Shown piece after piece: positions 20,816-31,328 of a stretch of DNA of 64,000 nt. The stretch is from Myotis daubentonii (taxonomy: Eukaryota > Chordata > Mammalia > Chiroptera > Vespertilionidae), in the NCBI RefSeq assembly GCF_963259705.1, contig NC_081842.1, forward strand, positions 91,998,433-92,062,432. Direction: 5' to 3'. A program made the translations under genes and the position numbers. The notes under the pieces were generated by a model. It worked only from the letters and a program-made list of their open reading frames with translations. It had not been told where the DNA came from and did not search any database. The first letter of the stretch is position 1, and every line of letters begins with the position of its first letter.

Positions 20816-22730
20816 ACCTGAAGAATGAGCAGGATTTAGACAGGTAAAAGATGACAGTCTGAAGATGGGGAGAATCTGAGCATGTTCAATGAAACGAATG
20901 CCAGTGTGGCTAAATTACAGTGAATGTTGAGATGGCTTGAAAGGAGTTTAGAGAGATCAATAGAAACTAGATCATACAGGGTGATGAAGACTGTGTAAAG
21001 AATATCTTTATTCTAAGATTTATTCATCATTCCTGTCCATTGCTGGAATGCTCTCTCTTTGCTCCTCTGTCTGTGCTAATTCTTCTCATCCTCCAAGCCC
21101 CATCACCTGGGACCTAGTCACAGTGGCTATATTTATTAAATGTTTATCATTTGCCTACCACAGTGGGAAGTGTTCTGCATACAGCATCTAATTTATTTCC
21201 TAACTTTATTATAAACAGTGGCTTTATTATCCTTCTACGAAAGAAAGTGATGCTTATAAAGATTAAGTGAATTATTGGGTTTGTATGTGGCAGTGTCAGG
21301 TGGTGAATCTAAGCTGTCTGACTCAAGATTGTTTAACCACTAGGCAATACTGACTCTTTTAAAACAAATCATCCATCGGCTGTCTTCTGCAAGCCCCCTA
21401 CTGGGGACCAAGCCGCAACCTGGACATTTTATTGTATTTCATTAACTTCTGCTCTACTTAAAATTCAACTGAAGTTCTAGGGTTTTTAGTTTTTCATACA
21501 TTTGGTGATATATATGGCCCCAATGCAACCCACTCCCTGGCATTAATTTCTGTCATGCAAACATTAACAAAAGAATACTCAGATCAAATGACTTTGACTA
21601 GTATAGAGCTACGTCTGCAGAGCCATCCAGTGAATATATTGTGGGGTAAACTTCTCAGTGATCACATTTCATATTAATCTGTGGCTCAGCTTTGTTGTGC
21701 TTATCTAGAGGCACAGGTTCCCTGAGTCCAATCAGACGAGGCTGGGACACAGAGAAAGAAGCACGTGTGTATTTGTTCTGAATGTAAATTCATAGTGTTT
21801 CCACAAAAACCCTACTGTATCTTCCAATAAATGAGAGACTCAAGAGTGAGTGGCTCTTCCTTTAATATAAATATCCAAGAATGCTCAGTTTTTCATCAAG
21901 CAAATGTAAGAAACTTAGGATTCCATAGAACTTAGAATCCTAATAAATGTGCCTCAGTAAGTTTTCAATAATAATATAAATTAATGATTTGCCCATTTTT
22001 GTATTAGAATAATAGTATTTAGGTGCAAGCTTAATGAAAATCACATACAATTTTGGAAAAATTCTCTGTGTCCTCATTTGAGTATCACTATCAATAAAGA
22101 ATTTATTGTATATATTAACCATTTATTAAATTAAAAACCTCTTGCAAATTAATAATATTTATGAGAGTAATAGAAATAATTTAACCATAAATCAATAATA
22201 ACTGGAGACCCTAAATTATGATTTCTCTTCGATTTTTGAAATAGCTAACACACAAGAGAGCTTAATTAACAGAAACAGATGGCATATATTTTGTTGTATG
22301 CTATCATTGGTATTCAGTGAGTATAAAGAGGAAAATCTATCATTTGTTCAAATCACAGTTATCTGACCTGAGATGATGGTTATTTATATCAGGGAAGGAA
22401 TAGTTAAGAGTAGATGTTTTAACATTTAATGTTCCAAGATTGGCTCTTTCATGAAATATAAATATTCTGAGAATTGGGTCTGTCCATTAGCACATAGTTA
22501 CATAAAAATTGCTTTATTTTTAGTATATGTTTGTGGACAATATGCTGATCTTATGCATTTTTCATCTTTTATGTTGGAGTATTTACTTGCTCACTTTTTC
22601 TTTTATAAATTCCAAAATGTAGACTCTTTAAGTTTAAATATCAGGGTATCAGATTCTTCCATGAATGCCGGGAGCTGGTCCATCCTTGCTGTTTCAAGGG
22701 ACCTGGCATATATGGCATACTGTTCTTAAA
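20816..22730. other. AT-rich sequence with an ancient MIR and a small Ves fragment
   Basis: 21125-21355 shows a diverged MIR pattern (TTATTAAATGTTTATCATTT, then GTTTAACCACTAGGCAATAC). 21370-21425 is a Ves SINE scrap in antisense (GCCCCCTACTGGGGACCAAG). Nothing coding was recognised. Confidence 0.5.
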
Positions 22731-23478
22731 ATGTTTGCTCACCTTCTTGGCACTATGTGTTTTAACCAAGGTCTCCTCTATGAGAAAGGTTGTTTCCCCA
22801 GGTAGGGATTTTCCCCTGAAGTTAGGGAGGAAATAAAACCCCTCAACTAAGTGCCAGGCGGGTAATTAATCACTTTAACTATGAACAATCATGCTTAAGC
22901 TACATAATCTTTACTCCCTGGAATGGAGGTAAGAGACGCCCTAACCTTTGTAATAGAGATTGATAGGATTGAATCAACTGGTATAAATACAGATGTAACA
23001 AGACAGAAAGAGACAGAACTAAGAAGACAGAACCAAGAGAGACAGAACCTAGGCACAGAACCTACACAGAACATTCTCTAGAGACAGAAGAACTTCGCTG
23101 GAGAGAACATGGCAAAAAATCCTGGACTGAACCTGACTACAGAAATTGGCAAGAGAACCTGACTAGAACCTGGTGACTGAACCTGGCTGGAGAACCTGGA
23201 CAGAACCTGGCTGGAGAACCTAGGCGAAGGAACATGGCTACAGAACCTGGCTGGAGAACCTGGAGAACCTAGCAAGAGAGCATGGACACAGAACCTGGCT
23301 GGAGATCCTAAGCAGAACCTCTCTGGAGATCCAGACCAGAACTTGGCTGGAGATCCTGGCTGGAGATCCTGGCTATGCTGCTGATCAACTGAACACTGTC
23401 TCTGTGTCCTTCCTTCTTCGCCGACTCCGTCTACGCCTTTGGGAACCCCTGGACCTGCTGGGGCTGCACCCTGGCACA
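22731..23478 (+). mobile_element. Probable solo LTR of an endogenous retrovirus
   Basis: A block with LTR-like layout. A TATA box (TATAAATA, 22982-22989) follows a short U3-like segment. A roughly 380-bp degenerate tandem array of AGAACCTGGCTGGAGA-type units (about 23000-23380) comes next, then a C/T-rich end closing near CACCCTGGCA. TG...CA ends are plausible, but I could not match target duplications and no internal retroviral genes are present. Boundaries are approximate. Confidence 0.45.
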
Positions 23479-23635
23479 TGAAGAGTAAAACAAAAATACT
23501 GTTTAAGTCATCAGAATATGTGATAACATTCAATGTATTAGTAACACACTATAATCTGTGTTCTTTGCAAGGTAATGGGGTCATAGTATTATACATTTGC
23601 AGCTCTCAACCATTAAAATGCCTTACCTGCAGCTA

Positions 23636-24162
23636 TCTCTATATATAAAAGCCTAAGTGACTCTTCCGATGGAACTACTGGAATGACCAGAACAACCGGT
23701 CGACCAGTAGCTATGATGCACACTGACCACCAGGGGCAGACGCTCAATACAGGAACTGCACCCTGGTGGTCAGTGTGCTCCCACAGCGGGAGTGCCGCTC
23801 AGCCAGGAGCCAGGCTCACTGCTGGTGAGCACAGCTGCAGTGGCAGGAGCCTCTCCCAACTCCGCAGCAGCACAACTGAGCAGCGGCAGCAGGCACAGCA
23901 GGCTGGGTTGAGTGTGAAGAATGTGGTGGCTGGCCCTGGTTTGGGCTCCTCCCTCGCTGCCTGCCACTTGGTGCACTGCTACATCCCTCAGGGATGTCTG
24001 ACTGCCAGTTTAGGCCCAATCCCCACAGGTCAGGTTGGCCTGTGGGGATTCGGCCTAAATCAGCAGTTGGATATCCCCTGAGGGATCCTGGATTATGAGA
24101 GGGCACAGGCTGCACTGAGGGACACCCTCCCAGTGCATGAATTTCGTGCACCAGGCCTCTAG
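23636..24162 (+). mobile_element. Helitron, first of a head-to-tail trio
   Basis: 5' end TCTCTATATATAAAAGCCTA follows A (23635). The 3' hairpin GTGCATGAATTTCGTGCAC precedes CAGGCC and CTCTAG ending at 24162. The next Helitron starts almost at once. The related 5' end in the opposite orientation occurs at 62405. The interior contains inverted CACACTGACCACCAGGG / CCCTGGTGGTCAGTGTG arms (about 23718-23783). No protein is encoded. Confidence 0.88.
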
Positions 24163-24502
24163 CAGCTACATTAATAAAAGAGAAACATGCAAATTGGTAT
24201 CACTCTGCTACTCCCAACAGCCAATCAGAGCGAGTATGCAAATTAACCCAACAAAGATGGTGGTTAATTTGCATATGCAGGCACGGAGCGAAGACTGAAG
24301 ACAGCATAGAAGGAAGCCAAGCGCTGCAGAGGGAGCGAAGTGGCGGAGAAGGGAGGGAGCCGAGGCAGTGGACACTGGAGCGGAGCCGAGGCAGCGGAGA
24401 TGGGAGGGAACAAGGCAGCGGAGAAGGCAGCTCCCTTCTCTGCTTTGCTCTGGCCACAGGAAGCCATATTCTTGCAGGAATCTTCCTGCAACGGGCCTCT
24501 AG
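24163..24502 (+). mobile_element. Helitron, second of the trio
   Basis: 5' region CTACATTAATAAAAGAGAAA starts within a few bases of the previous CTAG; the first bases of the usual TC start are altered. The 3' end is a perfect 9-bp hairpin, TTGCAGGAATCTTCCTGCAA, then CGGGCC and TCTAG (24499-24502). The promoter-like part has CCAAT (24221), octamer ATGCAAAT (24236-24243) and an inverted octamer (24267-24274). The purine-rich GAGCCGAGGCAG repeats that follow are non-coding. Confidence 0.88.
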
Positions 24503-25844
24503 TACTATATAATAAAAGCCCAGTGACCATTACAGTGGAACAACCAGAATGACCAGTCACCAGTCGCTATGATGTGCACTGACCACCAGGAGCCAGATGC
24601 TCGACCGTGGAGGAGGAGGAGGGGGCACAGTGAGGCCTGGAGGTGCATGCTATGGCCCAGGGATCCCAGGAACTGCAAGCCCAGAGCTTGCTTTCTAATA
24701 AAAAAAATAAACTGAAAATAAAAAGCAGCCCAATGCCGCCACCCTGGGAAGAACAGCTCCAGGAGGGAAAGGCCTCCCCAGGCCCCACCCGTACTGGCTG
24801 GCACACTGCGGGCTTCCGGGGACTCACCAGTGATGTGCAGGAAGCACAGCCCCTCTGACTCCAAAGCTGGTTGCATGACAGCTGCTACCCATCCAGCTCC
24901 ATGGCGGACGCATTGCTGTCAGGCGCCTCAGCTCTGGCTTCCTGTCCACCCCTTCATATACTACATGAGGTTGCGGGTATCGCTTTGGCTTCCCCGGTCA
25001 ATAGTGCTGCCCACAGCCAGAGAGTGGCCGGACACAGCCACCAGGGCTGGCTGGGCATTGATTTGGCCCTGACTGATATCTATGTGCAATAACACTGTGT
25101 GTTTACATTTGTAGGGAAGCAGGGCAATCCACTCCCCACTGCATCATCTTCTAGGCTAAGAAAGGCCCACTGATCTCCATGTTTCTGCTCTCATCCAGAA
25201 TCAAAACCTCTTGGGGATGAATGATCCCAGCACTGGCCCCAACACCCTCTCAGTATCACTGTCACAGACATTCCCAGTCATTATAGTCTGTTCCTCAGCC
25301 TGCTCCACCCACTGCCACTCTTCACCTGTCACCCCCTGAGTACCACATTATGTTATCCTATTTGAAATGTGAGCAAGATCTCAAATGCCCCCCTGTCAAT
25401 AGCTCCCTTGCCCTACCTTTCTTCCTTTAAAAGCATTTAAAAAATATATATTTGATTGATTTCATAGAGGGAAATAGAGATAGAAACATCAATGATGATA
25501 GAGAATCATCGATTGGCTGCCTCCTGCACATTCCAAATTGGGAACTGAAACCTCCCTCTTCCCCTTCCTCCATCCCTCCCCTGGCCAGCCAGCCCCCAGT
25601 GGCAGCATGGCACCAAGGGAAGGATGGGGGGGGGAAGGTGGGGAACCATGGGTTGGTGGGGCACTGAGGGCAGCGTTGGCGTCTGGCATCTTTTCCTTCT
25701 GCACCTGGCCTGGCGATAGTCACCTCCTCTTCTGACCCCGCCGGGGACTTTGGGCCCCAATTGGCCTGGCCCTGATCAGCCCTGATTACCTGCCAGGCCT
25801 AGGGACACCCACCTGTGCATGAATTTCATGCACGAGGCCTTTAG
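24503..25844 (+). mobile_element. Helitron, third of the trio, carrying unknown cargo and a SINE scrap
   Basis: Starts directly after the previous CTAG with TACTATATAATAAAAGCC. The 3' end is a perfect hairpin, GTGCATGAATTTCATGCAC, then GAGGCCTTTAG (25834-25844; CTAG degraded to TTAG), followed by T. Within it lie an unrecognised stretch (about 24830-25430) and an antisense Ves SINE remnant (25436-25545). It could be one element with inserts or two partial elements fused; the 5' and 3' ends are both clear, the middle is not. Confidence 0.7.
25436..25545 (-). mobile_element. Truncated Ves-type SINE
   Basis: Antisense tail and body only (ATTGATTTCATAGAGGGAAA, GGCTGCCTCCTGCACATTCC). The tRNA-like head is missing, replaced by the Helitron's C-rich sequence. 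Confidence 0.75.
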
Positions 25845-26563
25845 TAATACCTAATAGTCCAAGGAACTGGACACACATCTATACCTGAATAGTTGCTATT
25901 GTCACTAGGTACTTCTGCCATGAGATAGAGCTCCTAGGGCGTCTTTAATTATTTGAATGCCAAATATGGCTCTCTTTATATGGTCATTGCAATCATCTAT
26001 TCTTTCTTGGAAAGCTGAATTTATATATAACTTTTCTAAATTACACTTTCCTTGGTTAACATTCCTTCTGCCCTCTTTATGTTCTTTCCCTTTGGTTAAT
26101 ATTCCTTCCGCCCTCTTTGTGTTCTTTCCCCTCTATCTAGAGAAACAAGGTCAAGCATGTTCTGAGACGCCTGCTCATTAACAGCTCTGCAGGTGATGCT
26201 CCTACAGAGGTCTGATGTTGTGTGATGTTCGCACACAAACTATGTTAATTTTTGATCAGTCACTATGAGTTTTGTGTTTAGGTAATTGGAGGGTTATTAA
26301 ATAGGCCTTACTTTGAAATGCTAAATTAGAGCAGTGAATCTTAAAACCAAGGAATTCCCCCAACTTCTTGTTCTTTATTTTCACATATTAATTCCTAAGG
26401 AGGAAAATCAGGTAGATTGATGAAGTGTTTATGCAAAGTCACAAATATGAATATGACTATGACTCAGTAATTTTTTCTTTTGCTGGCATGAAATTTTTGT
26501 TTTTTGGTCTTGCAAACTCAACCTTTTAAAAATTGTTCCACAAGGTATGCAGAGCAAGTGCAA

Positions 26564-26617
<54 letters not shown>

Positions 26618-27148
26618 TTGGTTTAAAACCCAGGAAGTCTGACTCCCAAGACACCACCCAAGTAGGACTGCTCTGGAAACTCTGGAACCTTTGGGTCTCC
26701 TGGTCATTGCCTACAGTAAATCTATTTTTATCTATTTTAACTTAAAATAAACATTGTATTTTTTCAATATTTAGACTTTTTGCTTTGAAGTTTTTGGTCA
26801 CTCTTTTTATTATATTTTTGAAGTATTTTAATAGTTTCTTCTTGTTTTTATCACTGACAACTTAATCTCTTTGTCTTTGAAGTCAGATAATGCATATCAA
26901 AGCACCTCCTTAGCTTCTTCAGACCTGTCACTGCAGTCTTTTCTGTGCTTTTTAGAAGAGGAAGGAAATAATATTGTTTTTTCTTGAGATGAAATGATGC
27001 CTCTTTCTTCATTTCTCCCTCATTCCTTTCTTTGAAGAATTGTTGCACTCATTTATATGTAATATGTAATTAGTGTCTAATTTGCTATTGCTCTACAAAG
27101 TGGTTTGAGACTAGTGACTTAATGTAGCCCAGAAAAAAAATTTTAGTA
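25845..27148. other. AT-rich sequence; 40-bp tandem duplication and TA microsatellite
   Basis: 26054-26093 and 26094-26133 are adjacent copies of a 40-bp unit starting GGTTAACATTCCTTCTGCCC, with a few substitutions. A (TA)n microsatellite lies at about 26567-26611. No gene recognised. Confidence 0.6.
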
Positions 27149-27458
27149 GGTCTTTTTTTAATTTTTTTTAAAAATTTATAATTAATTTATTTTTTTTATT
27201 GCTTAAAGTAATACAAAGGGTATTACATATGTGTCCATTCCCCCGTCCCCCGCCCTAGACAGTCCCCTAGCCTCCCCTATCCCCCAGTGTCTTATGTCCA
27301 TTGGTTATGCTTATATTCATGCATACAAGTCCTTTGGTTGATCTCTTACCCCCCTACCTCCTGTCCCACAACCCTCCCCGGCCTTCCCGCTGCAGTTTGA
27401 CAATCTGTTTGAGGCAGCTCTGCCTCTGTATCTATTATTGTTCAAAAGTTTATAATGC

Positions 27459-30400
27459 TCTCTATTGTCCATGAATGAGTGAGATCATGTGGTATTTTTC
27501 CTTCATTGACTGGCTTATTTCACTTAGCATAATGCTCTCCAGTTCCATCCATGCCGTTGCAAATGGTAAGAGTTCCTTCCTTTTCAGAGCAGCATAGTAT
27601 TCCACCGTGTAGATGTACCACAGTTTTCTAATCCATTCATCTACTGATGGGCACTTAGGCTGTTTCCAGATCTTAGCTATGGTGAATTGTGCTGCTACGA
27701 ACATAGGGGTGCATATATCCTTTCTGATTGGTGTTTCTGGTTTCTTGGGATATATTCCTAGAAGTGGGATACAGGGTCAAATGGGAGTTCCATTTGTAGT
27801 TTTTTGAGGAAACTCCATACTGTCTTCCATAGTGGCTGCACCAGTCTGCATTCACACCAGCAGTGCACAAGTGTTCCTTTTTCTCCACATCCTCTCCAGC
27901 ACTTGTCGTTTGGTGATTTGTTGATGATAGCCAGTCTGACAGGTGTGAGATGGTACCTCATTGCTGTTTTGATTTGCATCTCTCGGATGATTAGTGACTT
28001 TGAGCATGTTTTCATATGTCTCTTGGCTTTCTGGATGTCCTCTTTTGAAAGGTGTCTATTTAGGTCCTTTGCCCATTTTTTGATTGGATTGTTTATCTTT
28101 CTTTTGTTAAGTTGTATGAGTTCCCTATAAATTTTGGAGATTAGGCCCTTATCAGATATGTCATTGGCAAATATGTTTTCCCACACAGTGGGTTTTCTCG
28201 TTGTTTTGTTGATGGTTTCTTTTGCTGTGCAGAAGCTTTTTATTTTGATGTAGTCCCATTTGTTCATTTTTTCTTTAGTTTCAAGTGCCCTAGGAGCTGT
28301 ATCAGTGAAGAAATTGCTTCGGCATATGTCTGAGATTTTCTTGCCTTTGGATTCTTCTAGAATTTTTATGGTATCCTGTCGTACATTTAAGTCCTTTATC
28401 CATTTTGAGTTTATTTTTGTGTATGGTGTAAGTTGGTGGTCTAGTTTCATTTTCTTGCATATATCTGTCCAAGTTTCCCAACACCATTTATTGAAGAGAC
28501 TATCTTAGCTCCATTGTATGTTCTTGCCTCCTTTGTCAAATATTAATTGAGCATATTGGTTCGGGCCGATTTCTGGGCTCTCTATTCTATTCCATTGATC
28601 TATATGCCTATTCTTGTGCCAGTACCAGGCAGTTTTGAGAACAGTGGCTTTGTAATACAACTTGATATCTGGTATTGAGATCCCACCTACTTTGTTCTTT
28701 TTCAGGATTGCTGCAGCTATTCGGGGTCTTTTTTTATTCCAGATGAATTTTTGGAAAGTTCGTTCTAGATCTCTGAAGTATGCTGTTGGTACTTTAATGG
28801 GAAGTGCGTTGAATTTATAGATTGTTTTGGGTAGTATGGACATTTTGATGATGTTGATTCTACCAATCCATGAACACGGTATGTTCTTCCATCTGTTTAT
28901 GTCTTCCTCTATGTCTTTTTTCAACGTCCTGTAGTTTTCTGAGTAGAGGTCTTTTACCTCTTTAGTTAAGTTTATTCCTAGGTAGCTTAGTTTTTTCGGT
29001 GCAATGGTAAACGGGATTGTTTTTATAATCTCTCTTTCTGAAAGTTCACTATTGGTGTATAGAAATGCCTCAGATTTCTTGGGGTTAATTTTGTATCCTG
29101 CTACATTGCCAAATTCATGTATTAAGTCTAGTAGCTTTTTGATGGAATCTCTAGGGTTTTGTATGTATAATATCATGTCGTCTGCAAATAAGGACAGTTT
29201 TACTTCCTCTTTTCCAATTTGGATGCCTTTTATTTCTTCTTCTTGCCGAATTGCAATGGCTAACACTTCCAGTACTATGTTGAACAGGAGTGGTGAGAGG
29301 GGGCATCCCTGTCTTGTTCCTGTTCTTAGGGGAAATGGTGTTAGTTTTTGTCCGTTGAGTATGATGTTGGCTGTGGGCCTGTCATATATGGCTTTTATTA
29401 TGTTGAGGTATGATCCTTCTACTCCCACCTTGCTGAGAGTTTTTATCAAAAATGGGTGTTGAATTTTGTCAAATGCTTTTTCTGCATCAATTGATATGAC
29501 CATGTGGTTTTTTTCTTTCAATTTGTTTATGTGATGTATCACGTTTATTGATTTGCGGATATTGTACCATCCTTGCATCCCTGGGATAAATCCTACTTGG
29601 TCATGGTGTATGATCTTTCTGATGTACTGCTGGGTCCGATTTGCTAAGATTTTGTTGAGGATTTGGCATCTATGTTCATGAGGGATATTGGCCTGTAATT
29701 CTCTTTCATTGTGTTGTCTTTACCTGGTTTTGGTATTAGGATGATGCTGGCTTCATAGAATGAGCTTGGAAGTGTTCCTTCCTCTTGAATTTTTTGTAGT
29801 AGTCTGAGGAGGATAGTTCTTCCTTGAATGTTTGGTAAAACTCCCCTGTGAAGCCGTCTGGTCCTGGGCTTTTGTTTGATGGAAGCTTTTTGATGACTGC
29901 TTCAATTTCTTCCATAGTTATTGGCCTGTTGAGATTTTTAGATTCTTCCTGATTGAGTTTTGGAATGCTGTATTTTTCTAGGAATTTGTCCATTTCCTCC
30001 AGGTTGTCTAGTTTGTTGGAGTAAAGCTGTCCATAGTATTTTTTAACAATCATTTGTATTTCTGTGGGGTCTGTTGTTATTTCGCCTCTATCGTTTCTGA
30101 TTTTATTTATTTGGGTCCTCTCTCTCTGCTTCTTGGTGAGTCTGGCTAGAGGTTTATCAATCTTGTTTATCCTTTCAAAGAACCAGCTCTTGGTTTCATT
30201 GATTTTCTGTATTGTTTTTTTGGTCTCTATGTCATTTATTTCTGCTCTAATCTTTATTATCTCCTTCCTTCTGCTCACTCTGGGGTTTTCTTGTTGCTCT
30301 CTTTCTAATTCTTTGAGTTGTAGAGTTAGATGATTTACTACCATTTTTTATTGTTTGTTGAGATAGGCCTGTAGAGCTATAAACTTCCCTCTCAGGACTG

Positions 30401-31273
30401 CTTTCAATGTGTCCCATAGGTTTTGGATTGTTGTGTTTTCATTGTCATTAGTTTCCAGGATGTTTTTAATTTCTTCTTTGATCTCATTGGTAACCCAATC
30501 AATATTTAATAGCATGCTATTCAGCTTCCAGGTGTTTGAGTATTTTGGGTTGTTTTTATTGTAGTTTATTTCTAATATTATGCCATCGTGGTCTGCGAAG
30601 ACGCTTTTTATGATTTCAATCTTCTTGAATTTGGGGATACTTTGCTTGTGACCCAATATGTGGTCTATTTTTGAATATGTCCCATGAGCACCTGAGAAGA
30701 ACGTATATTCTCTGGCTTTGGGGTGAAGTGTTCTGAAGATGTCTATTAAGTCCATCTGATCTAGTGAGTCATTTAGGATTGCTGTATCTTTGCTGATTGT
30801 TTGTCTATAGGACTTATCCAGTGCTGTCAATGGTGTATTAAAGTCCCCTACTATGATTGTATTGTTGTCGATCTCTCCTTTGATATTTTCCAGGAGTTTT
30901 TTTTATGAATTTGGGTGCTCCTACATTGGGTGCATATATGTTTACCAGGGTTAACATATTGTTGTATTGATCCCTTTAGTATTATGAAGTGGCCTTCCTT
31001 ATCTCTTGTTAAGGCCTTCACTTTGAGGTCTATTTTGTCCGATATAAGTATTGCTACCCCAGCTTTCTTTTCCTTTCCATTTGCCTGAAAGATATTTTTC
31101 CATCCTTTCACTTTCAGTCTGTGTGAGTCCCTTCTAATGAGGTGGGTTTCTTGTAGACAGCAGATGTATGGTTCATGTTTTTTTATCCATTCAGCCACTC
31201 GATGTCTTTTGGTTGGAGCATTTAGTCCATTTACGTTTAAAGTTATTATTGAAAGGTACTTGTTTGTAGCCAT
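27459..31273 (-). pseudogene. L1 ORF2 (endonuclease / reverse transcriptase), two stops and several frameshifts
   Basis: Starts at 31273 with MATNKYLSIITLNVNGLNAP (endonuclease, QETH present, then [10 protein letters not shown] and [11 protein letters not shown] further on). The reverse-transcriptase segment includes [44 protein letters not shown] and the FADDMIL active-site motif (29578-28505 frame). The C-terminal cysteine-rich part follows ([20 protein letters not shown]). Damage seen: a frameshift in the T-rich tract near 30898-30960, an in-frame TAA at 30345-30347, a frameshift near 29815, an in-frame TAA at 28502-28504, and a frameshift near 27760. The final segment reads IHGQ and then a stop. 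Confidence 0.93.
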
Positions 31274-31328
31274 TTCTTTTTGTGTGTGTGTGTGGCTGTT
31301 TTCTTTCTGAGCTTTTTATTTCTTCTTT

